Positions 10,073 to 23,300 of a stretch of DNA of 64,000 nucleotides are shown here, in pieces (position 1 is the stretch's first letter; each line of letters opens with the position of its first letter). The DNA is from Echria macrotheca (lineage: Eukaryota > Ascomycota > Sordariomycetes > Sordariales > Schizotheciaceae): positions 62,001 through 126,000 of the forward strand of contig MU839827.1 in NCBI GenBank assembly GCA_030411725.1, in the 5' to 3' direction. A model generated the notes under the pieces. It was not told the origin of the DNA and did no database searches. It was given only the letters and a program-made list of their open reading frames with translations. The translations under genes and the position numbers were made by a program.

Positions 10073-11963
10073 ATGTCGTCCGACTATGACCTCTCGACGC
10101 CCATCGACCCGGCCGCCACCGGGCTCCGCCAAAAGCTCCCCGGCTATGGCGACGCCCACTTCTCGCTCTTCATGCGCAAGCTCTTCATCAAGGCGCTCGG
10201 CTACAGCGAGGATGCGCTCTCGCGGCCCATCGTCGGCGTGGTCAACACGTACTCGGCCTTCAACCCGTGCCACGCCAACATCCCCCAGCTGCTCGACGCC
10301 GTCAAGCGCGGCGTGCAGCTGGCCGGCGGCCTGGCCATCGACTTCCCCACCATCAGCCTGCACGAGTCCTTCGCCTCGCCGACCAGCATGTACCTGCGCA
10401 ACCTGATGAGCATGGACACCGAGGAGATGATCCAGGCCCAGCCCGTCGACGCCGTCGTGCTCATCGGCGGCTGCGACAAGACCACCCCGGCCCAGCTGAT
10501 GGGCGGTATCTCGGCCAACAAGCCCATCATCCACCTTGTCACCGGGCCCATGATGCCGGGGAGTTACCAGGGCGTGCGCATCGGCGCGTGTACCGACTGC
10601 CGCAACAACTGGGCCAAGTTCCGGGCGGGGACCATTGATATCGAGGACATTTCGGCCCTCAATGAGGAGTTGGCCCCGACTGTATTTGCTTCCCCGGTCT
10701 CTCCCGTCATGTGTCGAAAAGGGGCTGATATGATTGTAATAACAGGGCGGAACTTGCGGCGTCATGGGCACTGCCAGCACCATGGCATGTCTCCTGGTAG
10801 CCCTAGGCGTGATGCCCATTACCGGCGCCACCGCCCCGGCGGTATCGTCGGCTCGGCTGCGCATCGCCGAACTGACGGGCACGCATGCCGTGCAACTCGC
10901 CCAAACCCAGCTCCGGCCGCAAACGCTCCTCACGCGCGAGTCCTTCCTCAACGCCATCACCGTCCTCCAAGCCATCGGCGGCTCAACCAACGCCATCGTC
11001 CACCTCCTGGCCATCGCCAACCGCCACCCAGCCATCGCCGGGTCTATAACGCTTGCCACGGTCGACGAGGTTGGCCGTCGTACACCGCTGCTAGTCGACC
11101 TCAAACCGAGCGGCGACAACTACATGACGGATTTCCACAACGCCGGCGGCATGCCCGCTCTACTGCACGAGCTCAAGCCACTCCTCCACTTGTCCGCCAT
11201 GACCGTGACAGGACGCACCCTCGGCGACGAGCTCAACCACACCCCCTTCCGCCCCCTCCCTCTCCACAGCCCGGCCAACTGCATCCGCCCATTCGCCTCC
11301 CCACTATACCCAGCCTCGTCCCTGATCGTCTTCACAAGCGGCAACCTCGCCCCCGGCGGCGCCGTCATGAAAGCCAGCGCATCCAAGGACCGCGCCCTCC
11401 TCACCCACCGCGGCCGTGCCGTCGTCTTCACCAGCCCCGCCGACCTCGCCGCGCGCATCGACGATGCGTCGCTCGAAGTCGACGCCTCCAGCGTGCTGAT
11501 CCTCCAGAACATAGGTCCCGTCGGCAACCCGGGCATGCCCGAGGCCGGTCTGATCCCGATCCCGCGCAAGCTGGCGGCCCAAGGTGTAGTCGACATGCTG
11601 CGCATCTCCGACGGACGCATGAGCGGGACCGCCGGCGGGACCATCGTGCTGCATGTATCCCCCGAGGCGGCCGATCCGGACTCGGTCCTGGGCATCGTCA
11701 GGGACGGCGACGTGGTCGTATGCGACGTCGAGGCGCGCCATCTCGCTGTCGAGCTTGGTGATGACGAGATCGCAGCCCGCAAGCGGGACCGGGCTGATGA
11801 TCAGCTCCGGAGCGAGCAGAACGGGAGTCGGTGGCACGCGCGGCGCACCGCGAGGGGATACCGCGGGCTATATATGCGTGAGGTTAATCAGGCCCAGCAC
11901 GGGGCGGATTTTGACTTCTTGACTGCCGCGGGGCCATCGCATCCACCGCCTGTTTCAGACTGA
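10073..11963 (+). CDS. IlvD/Edd family dehydratase, pentonate (arabinonate/xylonate) dehydratase-like
   Basis: Two exons, 10073-10681 and 10746-11963, give 608 residues; the intron is GTATTT...AACAG. Three cysteines at 66 (NPCHAN), 134 (GGCDKTTPA) and 207 (GGTCGVMGT) have the spacing of the cluster-binding Cys of [2Fe-2S] L-arabinonate dehydratase (59/127/200 in the Rhizobium enzyme). GCDKTTPA and the late motif SDGRMSGTAGG are typical of the sugar-acid branch, whereas valine-pathway dihydroxy-acid dehydratases usually carry CDKNMPG and DGRFSG. The reaction would be dehydration of an aldonic acid to a 2-keto-3-deoxy acid. The C-terminus has the expected RGYRGLY...DFDFL pattern. There is no obvious mitochondrial presequence, which also argues against a role in branched-chain synthesis. 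The exact substrate is inferred only to subclass level. Confidence 0.85.
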
Positions 11964-14900
11964 GTGCCAGAGTGGGCGATGCAAGGACCAACCACGCCTG
12001 GGTTTATATCACGACCTGCTAAGATGACGCTTTGTGGTTCGGGAAGGGCCCGGCGGAGAGGGGCGGGCCGCGGTATCTCTCCAGTTGGGTAGAAACCTCC
12101 ACAATGAGATCCAGGAATCCGGGTTTCAGCTTTATTCTTTGTCATCGTAATTCCGCCATTGGTGTTCGCCGGGAACCAAAATAGACAACCCGCCCGGGCT
12201 GTACGTGACATGGATTCCAGTCTTGAGTTCGTTGCCTCAATTAGGTATTTGCGTTCCGTTTCCTAGCTCTCTATCCGACGCTTCCAGTAACAGGTGCTCG
12301 ATCTTCCAGGAAGTTCGTGAATCTACAGAGCGAAGTCTAGGAGCTGACGCGTCTCTCCAACCTGGCCAACCCGTTGTCCCTATTAGCGTATTCTGCTTCT
12401 AGCATGGGAAAAACATCCAGAGATAGACCTCGAGTACCCAGTACCTCGAGGTAATGTTGCGGAATGTGACACACGCACGATTTATGTTTTGAATCTCACG
12501 GCTCTAGGAAGTCGAATGAACTAGGTTAGCTTCTAAAGCGGAAATATGCCATTCGACACACCGTGTCCCTCTTTGCATGACATCCTATCGCCGTACCTTT
12601 GCGGTTCTGGATTCCGAGAGCCCGAGTTCTAACTGATGAAAGCCGTGAGACTGTCAGTGGGAAGCACAACCACAACTGTTACCAGGCAACTCAGGATCTT
12701 GGCGTTGACACTCAAGCCAAGGCCACGATCTCGTCTTGATCTGGTCGCCAGGACGTTGGTTGCCCTGTGGATACCGAATTTCCTCTTCTGGCCCCGGGAA
12801 TCAAGTTAGCTCGACCCCTTTGCGTTTTCCCTAAGAGGCTTGGAATCCAGTTCGTGAACGTAAGGATTTCCAGGATCCCAGAGGTCAAAATGTCGTCACA
12901 GAACTGCCGAAGGCAGCGCAATATTCCTCATCTTTGCTGTGGGGCGACCAAGAAAACCGCAGAAGTGAAGGCGGCCAACATCTCGGCCACGAATTCGGCA
13001 TGCATCCGTCATCAACAATGGGATGACGAGAGAATGCCGTTTTTGCTACGCCGAAATCTTCGATGTGGCGCTCGTATCTGCTTGTAGCTTGTAAGCGATC
13101 GCCGCTGCAGATAACACACCGAGGGCCTCCCGGTGGCCTGATCGATCTTAGTGAGCTAAGATTCTTAGATTAAGATCGGACTTTAAAAGCTGGGTAGGAG
13201 TCGGTGGTGCTCATGCTCGTCAGGTTGGCGAGTGTAGCACAAAATGCTGCATTCCTGCTTACCACGGACCCTGCATTTCACATTCTGGGGAAACGGATGA
13301 CCGGCACCGGCACCTGCCTGACCAAGAAATTGAAGAGAGCCGGAATAACTTCCACCGTTGCTGTCAACTAAGATGCGCAGGCTATAGAACTATGCCCGAA
13401 CGTTTGCCAAGATCGGTCCGTAGCCTGGACAAGATGCGGTAAAGCTTGGAATAGCAACATGAGCGAGACATGAACCATGGGGCCCACAGAGCCGGAGCCA
13501 AATCTTGCCCTAGAATGCTAGGGCCAGCCTGGACTCAAAACCATACATAGCTGATGTGACGGTTGACGATGGATTGACCCCGGGTTATTGCGCTCCAGGT
13601 GCTCCCAGGAAACCTACGCGGGTAGGAAGGATGCTGACGGCGGCGCGAGCAACGGAGCCGCGCTTCCAACAACCCGCCCTACTATCCGTTTGCCGGGATC
13701 AGGGAGCTTATGTAAATGAACGACAAGCGCGGCAAGACGGTAGCACCGCGGTTGTAGAGTATAGTATTCAAGCAGAACCCTCGTTGGACGGGGGTGAATA
13801 GATGAATCAAGCCGGGGATCTAGCTGTGGGCCGTGGAGAAACCATGGCTGCCGCAGGCATGTTGACAAAAACCCGCCGTGTGTTGTCCCGGAGCGGTTGA
13901 AGTCCCCAGTATAACCCCCCGAGCGATTTTGGACATGGCCTTGGCGAAAGATTGAATGCCGAGCTGCTGTTCTTCCAGCCACATTGTGCGGCTATCGAGG
14001 GAAAGGGGTAGGTACTTGGCATGTGTTTGACAACACCAGCGTTGCAACAGCTCGTCTGCCGCCTTCCCAACCTCTGTCAAGGTCCGACGCGCAGGGACTG
14101 TTACATCCATCAATCGGGAGCGTCTCAAGCGGCCCGTTATTTAAATGCCCTCAATTAACCTCGAGCAGAACTGGGAGCCACGGGTGGAAGCGACCGAATT
14201 TACACAGATTATCTGGCGAGTGCGGTGCACGTGCGGAGCAACATGGTAGCAGCACCCGGCCGAATCCGGGTGAGTTGGCAGAAAAGAAAATTTTCCTGGC
14301 CTGTTCCGGCAGAACCAGGGATTCGTTGGCACTTCCAAGTTCGACAAGTTCCGGTCCGGTCGGTGACGTTGCGACGCTGGGACCTGACTTGTGAGCTTGG
14401 TTCGGGGAATTCTAGACCCACCTCGTGTGGAAACTGGTTTCCGTTCTAGACCCGTGCCGTGGTGTCCAGAAGATATCGAGCCCATCGAGCCCATCTCTAG
14501 TCAGCATCGGTGCGTGAAGGAGGGAAAAATGTACTGGGCACACGTTGATACGAACAATCTGATTTGCTTGGCTGCAGATTGCTCTCGGACGAGCTCCCAC
14601 GTGTTGGGCGAATCGCTGGGCACATCGCCCCTCCTTCCCGGGCGGCTAATGCAAGGAACGACCGGTGATTCCAACGTCGACGAAGCGACGCAGCACCGAG
14701 GGCAAGAAACCACATGGCGGCCCGTCAATCGTCGTGCTGCGGGTGCCCTGTCTGTTGCGCGATTATGGAGGGCTCCTCGTGTATCTGCCACAAGAAAGGC
14801 TGCATCGGCTCATGATCGCGTGCATCGTTGGGGAATAAGGCTGTTGAGTAGGGGTCGAACCGTCGGCTTGGCGGCCAAAGGCAACCCCTCCTCCCCTAGG

Positions 14901-17900
14901 GCGGCTTCTGGAATTAGGTACCGGCCGGTTCGCCGAGCAGTGTAATCACTCGAACCGGGATCATCGTTGTCCTCGCCGCATGACAGCAGGTCGGGACCGG
15001 CAGTGGCATATCGGAGATCAGAGGTGTGCCGGAGAGCAGAGCGGTGGCTCGATTTGCAGCGCCGTGCTCTCAACATTTTGCCACGTCAAAGTGCCTGGAC
15101 GTATTCCAGCCCCGGAGTACCGCAAGCCCAACGGCCACATGTTCGGTTGTTGTCAAGCGCAGATTAAGGCCCTGGGAGGTGAGCCAACCCCGCTCGGCCT
15201 CTCCCCTCCATCGCGGCGCCTCAAAATACCAGGGACGCAGCTCGTTATCATGTCGGCGGTTCTTGTCATGCCGCGGTAGCTTAGTCGAAGGTCACATCGA
15301 CCCCAGAAGAGAATTTAGAGGTCTTGTCACCTGTTGAGACTGTTGATCCTGAGTCCAGCCCGCCTCGGACGCCGGAGCGACATCGCGGTCGGCCGCGACC
15401 TCCGTCCAGAGATGCATGCCACCGTGGACTGTCCTTTGTAGGACGAGATGCGGGAGCTTCCATCCTCTCAATGGTACTGACGGTGAGAGAGGAGGCAGTG
15501 CGACCTGACGCCCGCCCGTAGAACACACCAGCCCACGTCAAGCAGCCGTCCAATGCGTAGGGCACATCCCTAGGTTCGACGTGAGTTAGGAGAGACGTCG
15601 ACGTGGTGCTCCCTCGCTAAGCGGGGACAAGCTTGAGAGGTCAGCCAGATATGTCAAAGGACGCCGCGTGCAGAATACATCGAAGAAACTGAAGGAACGA
15701 ACAATGGCTCTCGAAAGCCCGGCTCAATATCGGCAGCTGTGCGTAGGGTGCGTGGGGTTTGTGTTCACTTTGGGCCAGGGCAAACCATAGCTCCCCCTTC
15801 AACTACGGCCAGCGGCCGGGTGGGGCGCCCGAGGGTTCTGGGAGAGCAAAGGGGAGAGGCGGAGGCAGGGAAAGGGTGGTGAACAGCGGCAACCCAACCC
15901 AGCCCTTGGTTTTTTGGACGTCTTCGGCGTAGCTTGTCCTCGTCTGCTGTGGACTCGGCTCTCGGCCATGGGTTTGTTGCGATTGCTCCTGCTACTGACC
16001 GAGATCGACGAACGAAAGTAACCAGCTTCAACTTGTCGATCCGAGGCGCGAAAGGGGAGTGGACGAGGTCGTGCGGCCAAGGAGAAGGTTCAGGAACAGC
16101 CAAAGACCGGAACGTGCCTGTGCAAGGTACGAGACGGTCCGCGAATTAGAGGAGGGTCAATAGATGGCATGCCCACCATCTCCATCGACGCTGCCGTGGA
16201 TGGCTACCCCATGGACAAGGGCTGGGAGCGCTGACAGGCAGCTCAGAAGGCGAGCCCGGGACATGTTGGGGTCGGTTTGGTGGCTCTTGGGTTGCGGTCA
16301 TGGTGGGACGGAAGAAGGGGTCCTCTGGGCGACGACAAGCAGATCTCCAAATCCCAATCGCCAATCGTCAACTCCAGCCAATCCCCATGGGTCTCAGGTT
16401 CCGTTGACAGCTTGGGAACGGGGGAGTGCAGTCGACTCTCGTCTTCAAACGGAAGGCCGAAATGGACTCGACCGCCATGACAATGGCATCGTGCCACTGT
16501 GGGCATCAAGCAGTGGCGGATCAGCACCTGTCATCGAGCGTGGATTCAGGTCATCGAGTGTGGGCCGTAAAGTGGTGTGGGAACCGGTCGCACACCTGAA
16601 AATCTTTCGCGACCCGAAGAAAACGGGCCGAACGGGTCGTAAGGACGGTACGACAGCTCGGTTTGCATTTCCTCGTCGTGTATTTTCGCCTCGAGAAGAA
16701 GATCGCTGGGTTCGTGAATAATGTTGACATGTTTCGTCATCATTGTGATTGGAACAGAAAATTTTCGTAGGCCGCCCAACAGCGCCAGCCCAGTTCGTGG
16801 CTGGGTGGGTTCATTTTGGGGCTTTCAGTGGCCCGCGCTGAGGCCGTGCTGCCCAACCTTCCAACAAAACCCTACACTACTGCGACTGTCTCTGTCTTCC
16901 AACTAGCAAGCATTGGGTCGCCGGCGACGGTCACGATGCCACCTGAAACGACCCAAAAATGGCACCGGGCCATATGTACAGCCTCGGATACGGCGCCGAG
17001 CCCGAGCTGGCAATTGGGAAATCCTGATGGCACTCGTCATGCTGGACGTCACTATGTCTCGTCGATGGAAAGTCGGTAGTCTAACTCATCCATGGACTCA
17101 AGGCGAACCTGACCAGTTGGGCCTGTTGGTCCGAACTTTTGCTTAATCATGCATGATACGTGCTCGCGTACCGTATTGTAATCAACACTGGAAATCCCGG
17201 CTTGTCAGTGTGGTGCCGCAACTCTCAGGCAGGTTGACGACTTCCCGCGCCTTTTGCGCGCGCCCCCGCTTCACGATGCTTGGCTCGAGGTCAAATAAGA
17301 AGTCAAATTGCGTTGCGACCACGGCAAAGCACGTTGGATGCAGGTCAGCTAAGACAGGTTGAGGAGCCAGCAATCCGGATAGCGAGCCGGCGAGGATTGA
17401 TGCTTCAGTTCTCTCCGACGTGCCCCAGGTGTTTGCATGCCTGTTAAGGTTGTTTTCCCCGCCACACCCAACCACATCCGACCACAAAAGCACGGCTCCC
17501 ACCCTTCGTTCCCCGGCAGATGATACACAACTCCTCCGGACGACCATTGTTCTTTGAGTTATTAGGTGTGAAATGCCACTATCGACTTGCATCGTCGACG
17601 CTGTGCCCATCCATCTGGCCTGAATACCTTCTAAATCGCTGAACGCAACCTGGCGCCATCTTGATCATCAGCCCAAAGCTCGCGTCGAGTTGCATCCCCT
17701 CTGTCAACGGTGCCGCGACCATCACGTGGCACACCGGCATTGACTCAGAGGGTTTGCCCAGACGAAAAAGAAAGGGCAGACAACCCGGCCGGCACCCGGA
17801 GGACTTGTCGGGCAGAGAACGTCTCGGAGGGGATTGATTGGTGTCGGGCCCCTCCATTGCCAGAGCTGCTGGCCAACCCGGGGGCCGCACTCCGCAGTCG

Positions 17901-18692
17901 CTGGCAGCCAGCCATCCGCGTCTGCCAACCCCACGCCCGACGACAGCAACCTACAGTGCCCGAGTACACGTGGTGCCAGTCCAGTGCGACCGACACCTGA
18001 GACTCCGGTTTTCGACAAGCCCACGCACGAACCCGCGTCTCTGAGCCTGTTGAGTGGTCGCGACGGTCGCCGGCGAGGCAGGCGCGCATTCACCAGTCTT
18101 TTGACGTTTCAAGCTCCAAACACAAGAAGGCATCCCAGGGTCTGCGCGTGCGACAAAAAAAGTCTGCCAGATCGCAGTAGGCGGCGGCGACGAGTGTGGA
18201 GCAACTCCATACATATTTTTGCCCGCGTCCGGAGTTTCCAGGTTGTTGCGAAGAGCAACCCGCACCGCTTGCACCGCGGCTTTTTGGGAACGGACACTGG
18301 CGACGCTGGCAAGCCTCAGTGGGCGCCGCTGGCCGTTGAGTTTACACCAATCGGCGCTGTGCTCTGGTTCCGGCTCTGCGCCACATCGGCTGGCTGGGAG
18401 CTTCCGATCCAGGATTTTTTCGCATCCAAAAGACGGCTGACTGATGACGGTGGGACCGGGCACGCGCCCCGCAGAGAAAAGCGACTGGAACCCAATTCGA
18501 CCCCGCCCACAACTGGCGGTCCACAGCTGCTGCTACCGCTGCTCGTCCGAACCCCAACAACAAATAGCCACGCCCCGCCACCTTCCCGGTTTCTTGACAC
18601 ACCCAGCTGCAACCTCCATACATGACGAGACTCGGACTCCTCTGACGGCCCTCATATCGCCTTTGCCGTGCTACGAGCACCGGCTCGTCACC
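11964..18692. other. Gene-poor stretch of 6.7 kb
   Basis: Many overlapping open frames up to about 263 codons exist because the DNA is GC-rich and stop-poor. None shows a domain, and they overlap one another on both strands. I found no tRNA, no transposase and no terminal repeats. The last 1-2 kb presumably hold the promoter and 5' UTR of the Ser/Pro-rich gene. The rest is unexplained. Confidence 0.5.
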
Positions 18693-20342
18693 ATGTCGCC
18701 CCGGCTCAAACCGTTGCTGCTCCCGCAGCTGGTGGAGGAAAAGAGAAAGCTTGAGCTACTGCAGGCGGAAAACGGCGAACACACCCTCATCTACTACCCG
18801 CACAGCTCCTCAACTTCCGACCTCACGTCGCCCTCGCCCGCGACGCCAGGCTTCTCGCGCACCCATTCGCGCTACTCGAGCTCTGCATCGTCTCTGGCCT
18901 CTTCGTCGTCCGACAGCCCCTCCTCGCCATCGCAGCCCACGCACACCGCGGGCAAAAACAGCAAATCGCAACTGCCCGACGTTCAAGAGGATCCGTCAGA
19001 GAGAGAAGAGGAGGATCACACGGTCGTACCCGACTGTCTGGGACCTGAGACGGGTCTCTACGACTGTCTCTGTTTGTCGCCCCGCCCCGCGATGGCTGTG
19101 TGCCCGCTAACCAGGCAATCAGGCGACGAGGCATGCGTGCACCAGGCTGAGCTCGCCCACAGCACCACCATATACCCTTATAGCTCGACCGAGTTCGACT
19201 ACGATCTCGGGTTTCTCAGCGACACCGACTTCAACGGTAGCCCGAGGCAGAAAAAGAGGCGACATGGGTCGGACGCAGGCTTCTCGAGCTGGGGCACCAG
19301 GCTGGGTTCCCGACTTCCTAGCTTGCCGCGATGGAGATCATCAAGACGAAACAACTTTGCATTCTTTCCGGGCTCCGATCCTGCATTAGACCAGCCGTCT
19401 AACTTCTCGCGAGCCGCCTCAAGCCGGTCGTCGTCCATATCGGTCCCTGCGCGGGGAGCTACGGAGCGCTCTCTCGAGCCGCCTCTCCCCGCCACCCCCG
19501 CTCTCTCATTCTACGAAAGCTTGGAGAGCCTTCCATCGCCCCTCGAAATCTCACAGGCGCAGGTGGCAGCCGGCAAAACCATAGAGCGTGATCGCGCCCT
19601 GGCAACCACACCGCTCCTGCCTCCGTTGATGACAGAGGCACCCCCCGCGCGGTCGCTTCAACCTTCGCCTTTACAGTCACCCACGGTCGCCCCAGGATCA
19701 GCTGTGGAGGCGCCACATAATCTTCACACGTATCCAACACCTCCTCTTAGTACCAAGGCTTCGGTGTCGTCGTTTCGGCGTGGCACCGTCTCCAGCACAT
19801 ACAGCGACATCCCTTCTCCGCTTCCCTGTCTCCTGGACCACCAAGACGCCTGGTCGGATCGCCTTGGCCACGCTAACTTTACCATTGAGCCCCGGCCATA
19901 TACTCCAGAGCAAGCCGATCTTGCAACAATCCAAAGTTTCCGCGCTGATTGGGATCTCGCGCGGATCAACTACATGCGACACCTTGTCCGAACCGGCGAA
20001 CACTACGGCACGACGTCCAAGACGTATGCGCTCACTGAGGCCAAGTGGGCCGAGATCGAGCAGAAGTGGCATCGTATCGAAGGCGATCTGATCCAGCGGT
20101 TGGATCCACAAGGGTGCGGAAGCGCGCTGGCGACATTGCATCTGCGACGCATCACCGAGATCAGCGGTGCGATCCCTCGCATGCTCAGCGACGATGCCAA
20201 GTTTCCTGAGCGTGGGGATGTGGACATTGTTGGGCCTATGGTTCGAGACGCTGTCATGATCCGCGAGGGCCAAGATGAGCGGCGGAGCAGTGCCTCCGGC
20301 TGGCTGAAGCAGCTAGCGGACAAGGTCAAGCTCCGCAAGTAG
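18693..20342 (+). CDS. Ser/Pro-rich intronless protein, function unknown
   Basis: An uninterrupted frame of 549 residues from the ATG in CACC ATG T at 18693. The frame is open for a further 83 codons upstream, but those have leader-like composition. The N-terminus MSPRLKPLLLPQLVEEKRK is basic and helical. It is followed by a long disordered part with Ser runs, an acidic EREEEDH patch, a Cys-containing GLYDCLCLS segment, and a KKRR stretch near residue 190 that could be a nuclear signal. The ordered part is at the end (about 420-549): FRADWDLARINYMRHLVRTGEHYG, a W-containing helix and RITEISGAIPRML, ending in a basic tail LADKVKLRK. This arrangement is common to a conserved but unnamed ascomycete protein. 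Gene-poor DNA on both sides suggests complex regulation (inference). Confidence 0.8.
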   Translation: MSPRLKPLLLPQLVEEKRKLELLQAENGEHTLIYYPHSSSTSDLTSPSPATPGFSRTHSRYSSSASSLASSSSDSPSSPSQPTHTAGKNSKSQLPDVQEDPSEREEEDHTVVPDCLGPETGLYDCLCLSPRPAMAVCPLTRQSGDEACVHQAELAHSTTIYPYSSTEFDYDLGFLSDTDFNGSPRQKKRRHGSDAGFSSWGTRLGSRLPSLPRWRSSRRNNFAFFPGSDPALDQPSNFSRAASSRSSSISVPARGATERSLEPPLPATPALSFYESLESLPSPLEISQAQVAAGKTIERDRALATTPLLPPLMTEAPPARSLQPSPLQSPTVAPGSAVEAPHNLHTYPTPPLSTKASVSSFRRGTVSSTYSDIPSPLPCLLDHQDAWSDRLGHANFTIEPRPYTPEQADLATIQSFRADWDLARINYMRHLVRTGEHYGTTSKTYALTEAKWAEIEQKWHRIEGDLIQRLDPQGCGSALATLHLRRITEISGAIPRMLSDDAKFPERGDVDIVGPMVRDAVMIREGQDERRSSASGWLKQLADKVKLRK

Positions 20343-23300
20343 GCGGCGATGACGCTACGATGCCTTTGTCTGATGATGAATTCACGACGGCGGGCAGTGA
20401 CTGCTTACTTGGCTGCATTGCTATTTCTTTTCGGCATATTTATGACCTAGAGATACCCCGGCTCACAAAACCATGGCTCTTTTTGATGTCGGCGGGACAG
20501 GCGGCGTCCTGCCCGGACGGGCGCAATTCTGTTTACTCTTATTACATGTTGTCTAGACCTTATTCTGTGCCGATGGGGCCTAGCAGGGACCATCAGGCTG
20601 TACATATCGCAATCGGGACGAGACGTCCCTCTGTATCAAACAGACGTCGGGGAGAAGGGGGCGGGGCGAGGCGGGGCCCGTGAGACGGCACTGTTGATGA
20701 CTACACAGATAGACGGGCGGGGTTCACGGCTCACGGCATTGGTGCTGTCGTATGTATCAAGCGAGGGCGGGCATGCATTGGCCCCCTCGGTATGTCAAAA
20801 ATAAGGTGCATTCGGATCGTGGGATGTGTCTGCAGCTCTGATTAGGGGTCTTGGGCTCTGGTGACCATGCAAGCTATCTACTCTGTGACCTTTTCTTTCT
20901 CTCTCTCTCCCTCTCTCTGCCTAGACTCAGTGTGGGGAGACAGGCGGGTAGACGGGCGTTTGCACGGCGCTTGGCGTGTTGGTGTGTTGGTGCGTGTGCG
21001 ACGGACGTCATGTCGGCGAGACATGTCCGGCCCGACGCCCGAGGGTTGTCCGCGACAGCGAGCGGCAGGGCAGGGCAGGCGTAGAAAAGGAGGGGATGGA
21101 CATGGGACATTCCAAGGAAGGAAGGATGAGATGTGTCCAGTGCATAGTGAACAGGCGAGGGAAAGAATAGATACCCGAGACCTTTTTTGGGGGGTGGTTG
21201 TCTCGGTGTGAGACTGGGTGAGACGTTTTAAGGGAGTAGATATTTTTTTTCCTTGGTTTTTTGAGGAGTTGGGATTGTTGGTGAGGTATGGGATGGTGTT
21301 GGGTGGGTTGTGGTTGTCCGTGTCATGGTGGTGTGTGTGTGTGTGTGTCTATCTTGCCTGCCTGGGTGGTCTGGGGCGTTTGGATTTTTTTGGACTGGGG
21401 ATACCTTTTCAGTTGGGAGGCGGAGGAGTGTAAAGTTTGGAGCTGGATGGTAGGTGGCTCTATTCTGCGCTGACTGATCTTTGGTGGAGGAAGACCAGGG
21501 ATGGCTTCACTGGCTCAGGGGGGGCGGGCTGCTCAAGCGTGGCATGGCAGTATGGGATGGGAGAGAAGGGGGGGATATCAACGTGGTGTGGCGTCCACAT
21601 GGCCTGCCTGCCTTGCCTTGCCCCCGGCAATTATGAACCAAAAATATCAACCGTGAGTTAAACGTACGTACGTGGCAGATGGATCTCAGGGATGCCCTGG
21701 GTGGGTGGGTGCCCTACCCGGGGAGGGGAAGATGTATGCCACACTCGGTGGCGGCTGGTAAGGTGGATAGGTGCCATGGGGAAGATGGTTGGATGTTGTT
21801 ACACAGGAAAGAGACGAGCAAGGGGGTTAGCTGCGTCCGGGACCCGATCGCGGGTGGCGCTTGCAGACTCGGGTCGTCCCCCCCTCTTCCCCTTTCCCCG
21901 GGTGCCGGGTCGAGTTTCCGGTTAGATGTTGAGTTGGAGGGCGGTGCAGATGGGAAGTTGGCTGTGAGGTACTTTTCTTGTTTGTATTTTGCACAAAAGA
22001 GGATGTTTTCTGCATTCTGACTGAAGACTTTACGCCGACTGACGGTTCTAGGCCCCTCCATGTAGGATTAACTCACGGATGCCTCCCATGCTATGGGGCC
22101 AAAATGTCGACCCGGTCGCACTCTCCCTGCTTTGAATTGATCTACAGAGCTGAACAGACGAGGCCGCGAGAAGGGGCCGGGTAGACTTGACGACCTGACG
22201 ACGATGCTGGGGATGCACAGAGCAGCCGATGCACGATTCGAGTCCACTTTCCCCCTTGCTCTCTTCTCTCCATCCCTTTGATCACAGCCCACAGCCCACC
22301 CGCCACAACATCTTGGTGTACTTGTGTACATGTGGCACACCCGGAGGCGGGGGATGTGACGGCTGGCGAGGGGGCGGGGTAAGATAGATGGGCAGGTAAG
22401 GTAGGTAAGGTAGGTAACCATGACCACGAAGTCCCCAGGCTTTTTTCTTCTCTCTGTCTCGGGGATAGTCTAGTTCAGGGGGGCCCGGGGTGTTTCAGCC
22501 ACGCAGCCGCCCACGATTATCAGCCCACTTTATCTTCTCTGCCCTACCATAAACTTTTTTAAACCGGCGTTGTCTCTCATGCAGGACTTCTTTTTTCAGT
22601 GTGCGGGTGTAACAAAGATAAAAAGGCTGACACAGACAGGCGAGCATATCAAGATCCCGGGGATCATCCCGGGACGGGTACCCGCCTCGCCTTACCTTTG
22701 CGTTATTCTTGTGCCCTTCCCATCCAGAGCCATCGGTTGGTTTGGCGGGTGTGTGTGTGGTCGGTGGGTATGGCGGTAATGTCGGTGGGAGAGTAACAGC
22801 ACAGAACAAAAAGTCGGCTGGCTTACGCACGACTCACGGGAATCCCAGCGGGAAGCCGCACATATTTTCTGTGGGCTGCCGTCGGCCAGAAATATAATCG
22901 GAACCGCGGGCCTGTAGGAATGGATTCCTGCGTTGGTTTTCTTCTTGGTATTACTGGCCATTGCTTCTTTCTTTGTGTCCTAGCAGGCGGCCTTCAAGAA
23001 GTTTGATTTGTTGTTCGGAAGACGCCGATGATAAGACAAGAGATAAGTCATCCGGGATCGGACTGTATGGACGGACACTGTGCATCGTGGTGTTTTAGGC
23101 CTTTTTATCAATATATGCGTGGTGTTGCATAACTGCTTGCCGGGTTATGGTGTCTATCTTCTTGTTTAATATTTGGATAGACAGTGGATAGATGGTGAAA
23201 GTCCTTACATTGCGTACAGACTACGTTACAGCCAGTCGGATTGTGTACTTCTATAAGACTCTGGCGGACAGATGATCGGCTGCTTCTCGATTTTCGTGTT

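Noticed and set aside
10682..11761. Arg/Pro/His-rich continuation of the dehydratase frame past 10681
   Set aside because: The family sequence continues in another frame after a normal GTATTT...AACAG intron. The continuation is the out-of-frame shadow of exon 2.
16164..18625. Open frames of 185 and 263 codons
   Set aside because: Low-information composition, overlapping frames on both strands, no splice-supported extension and no domain.
18444..18692. Upstream extension of the Ser/Pro-rich protein
   Set aside because: The extra 83 codons begin without a good start context and have leader-like composition. The ATG at 18693 is better.
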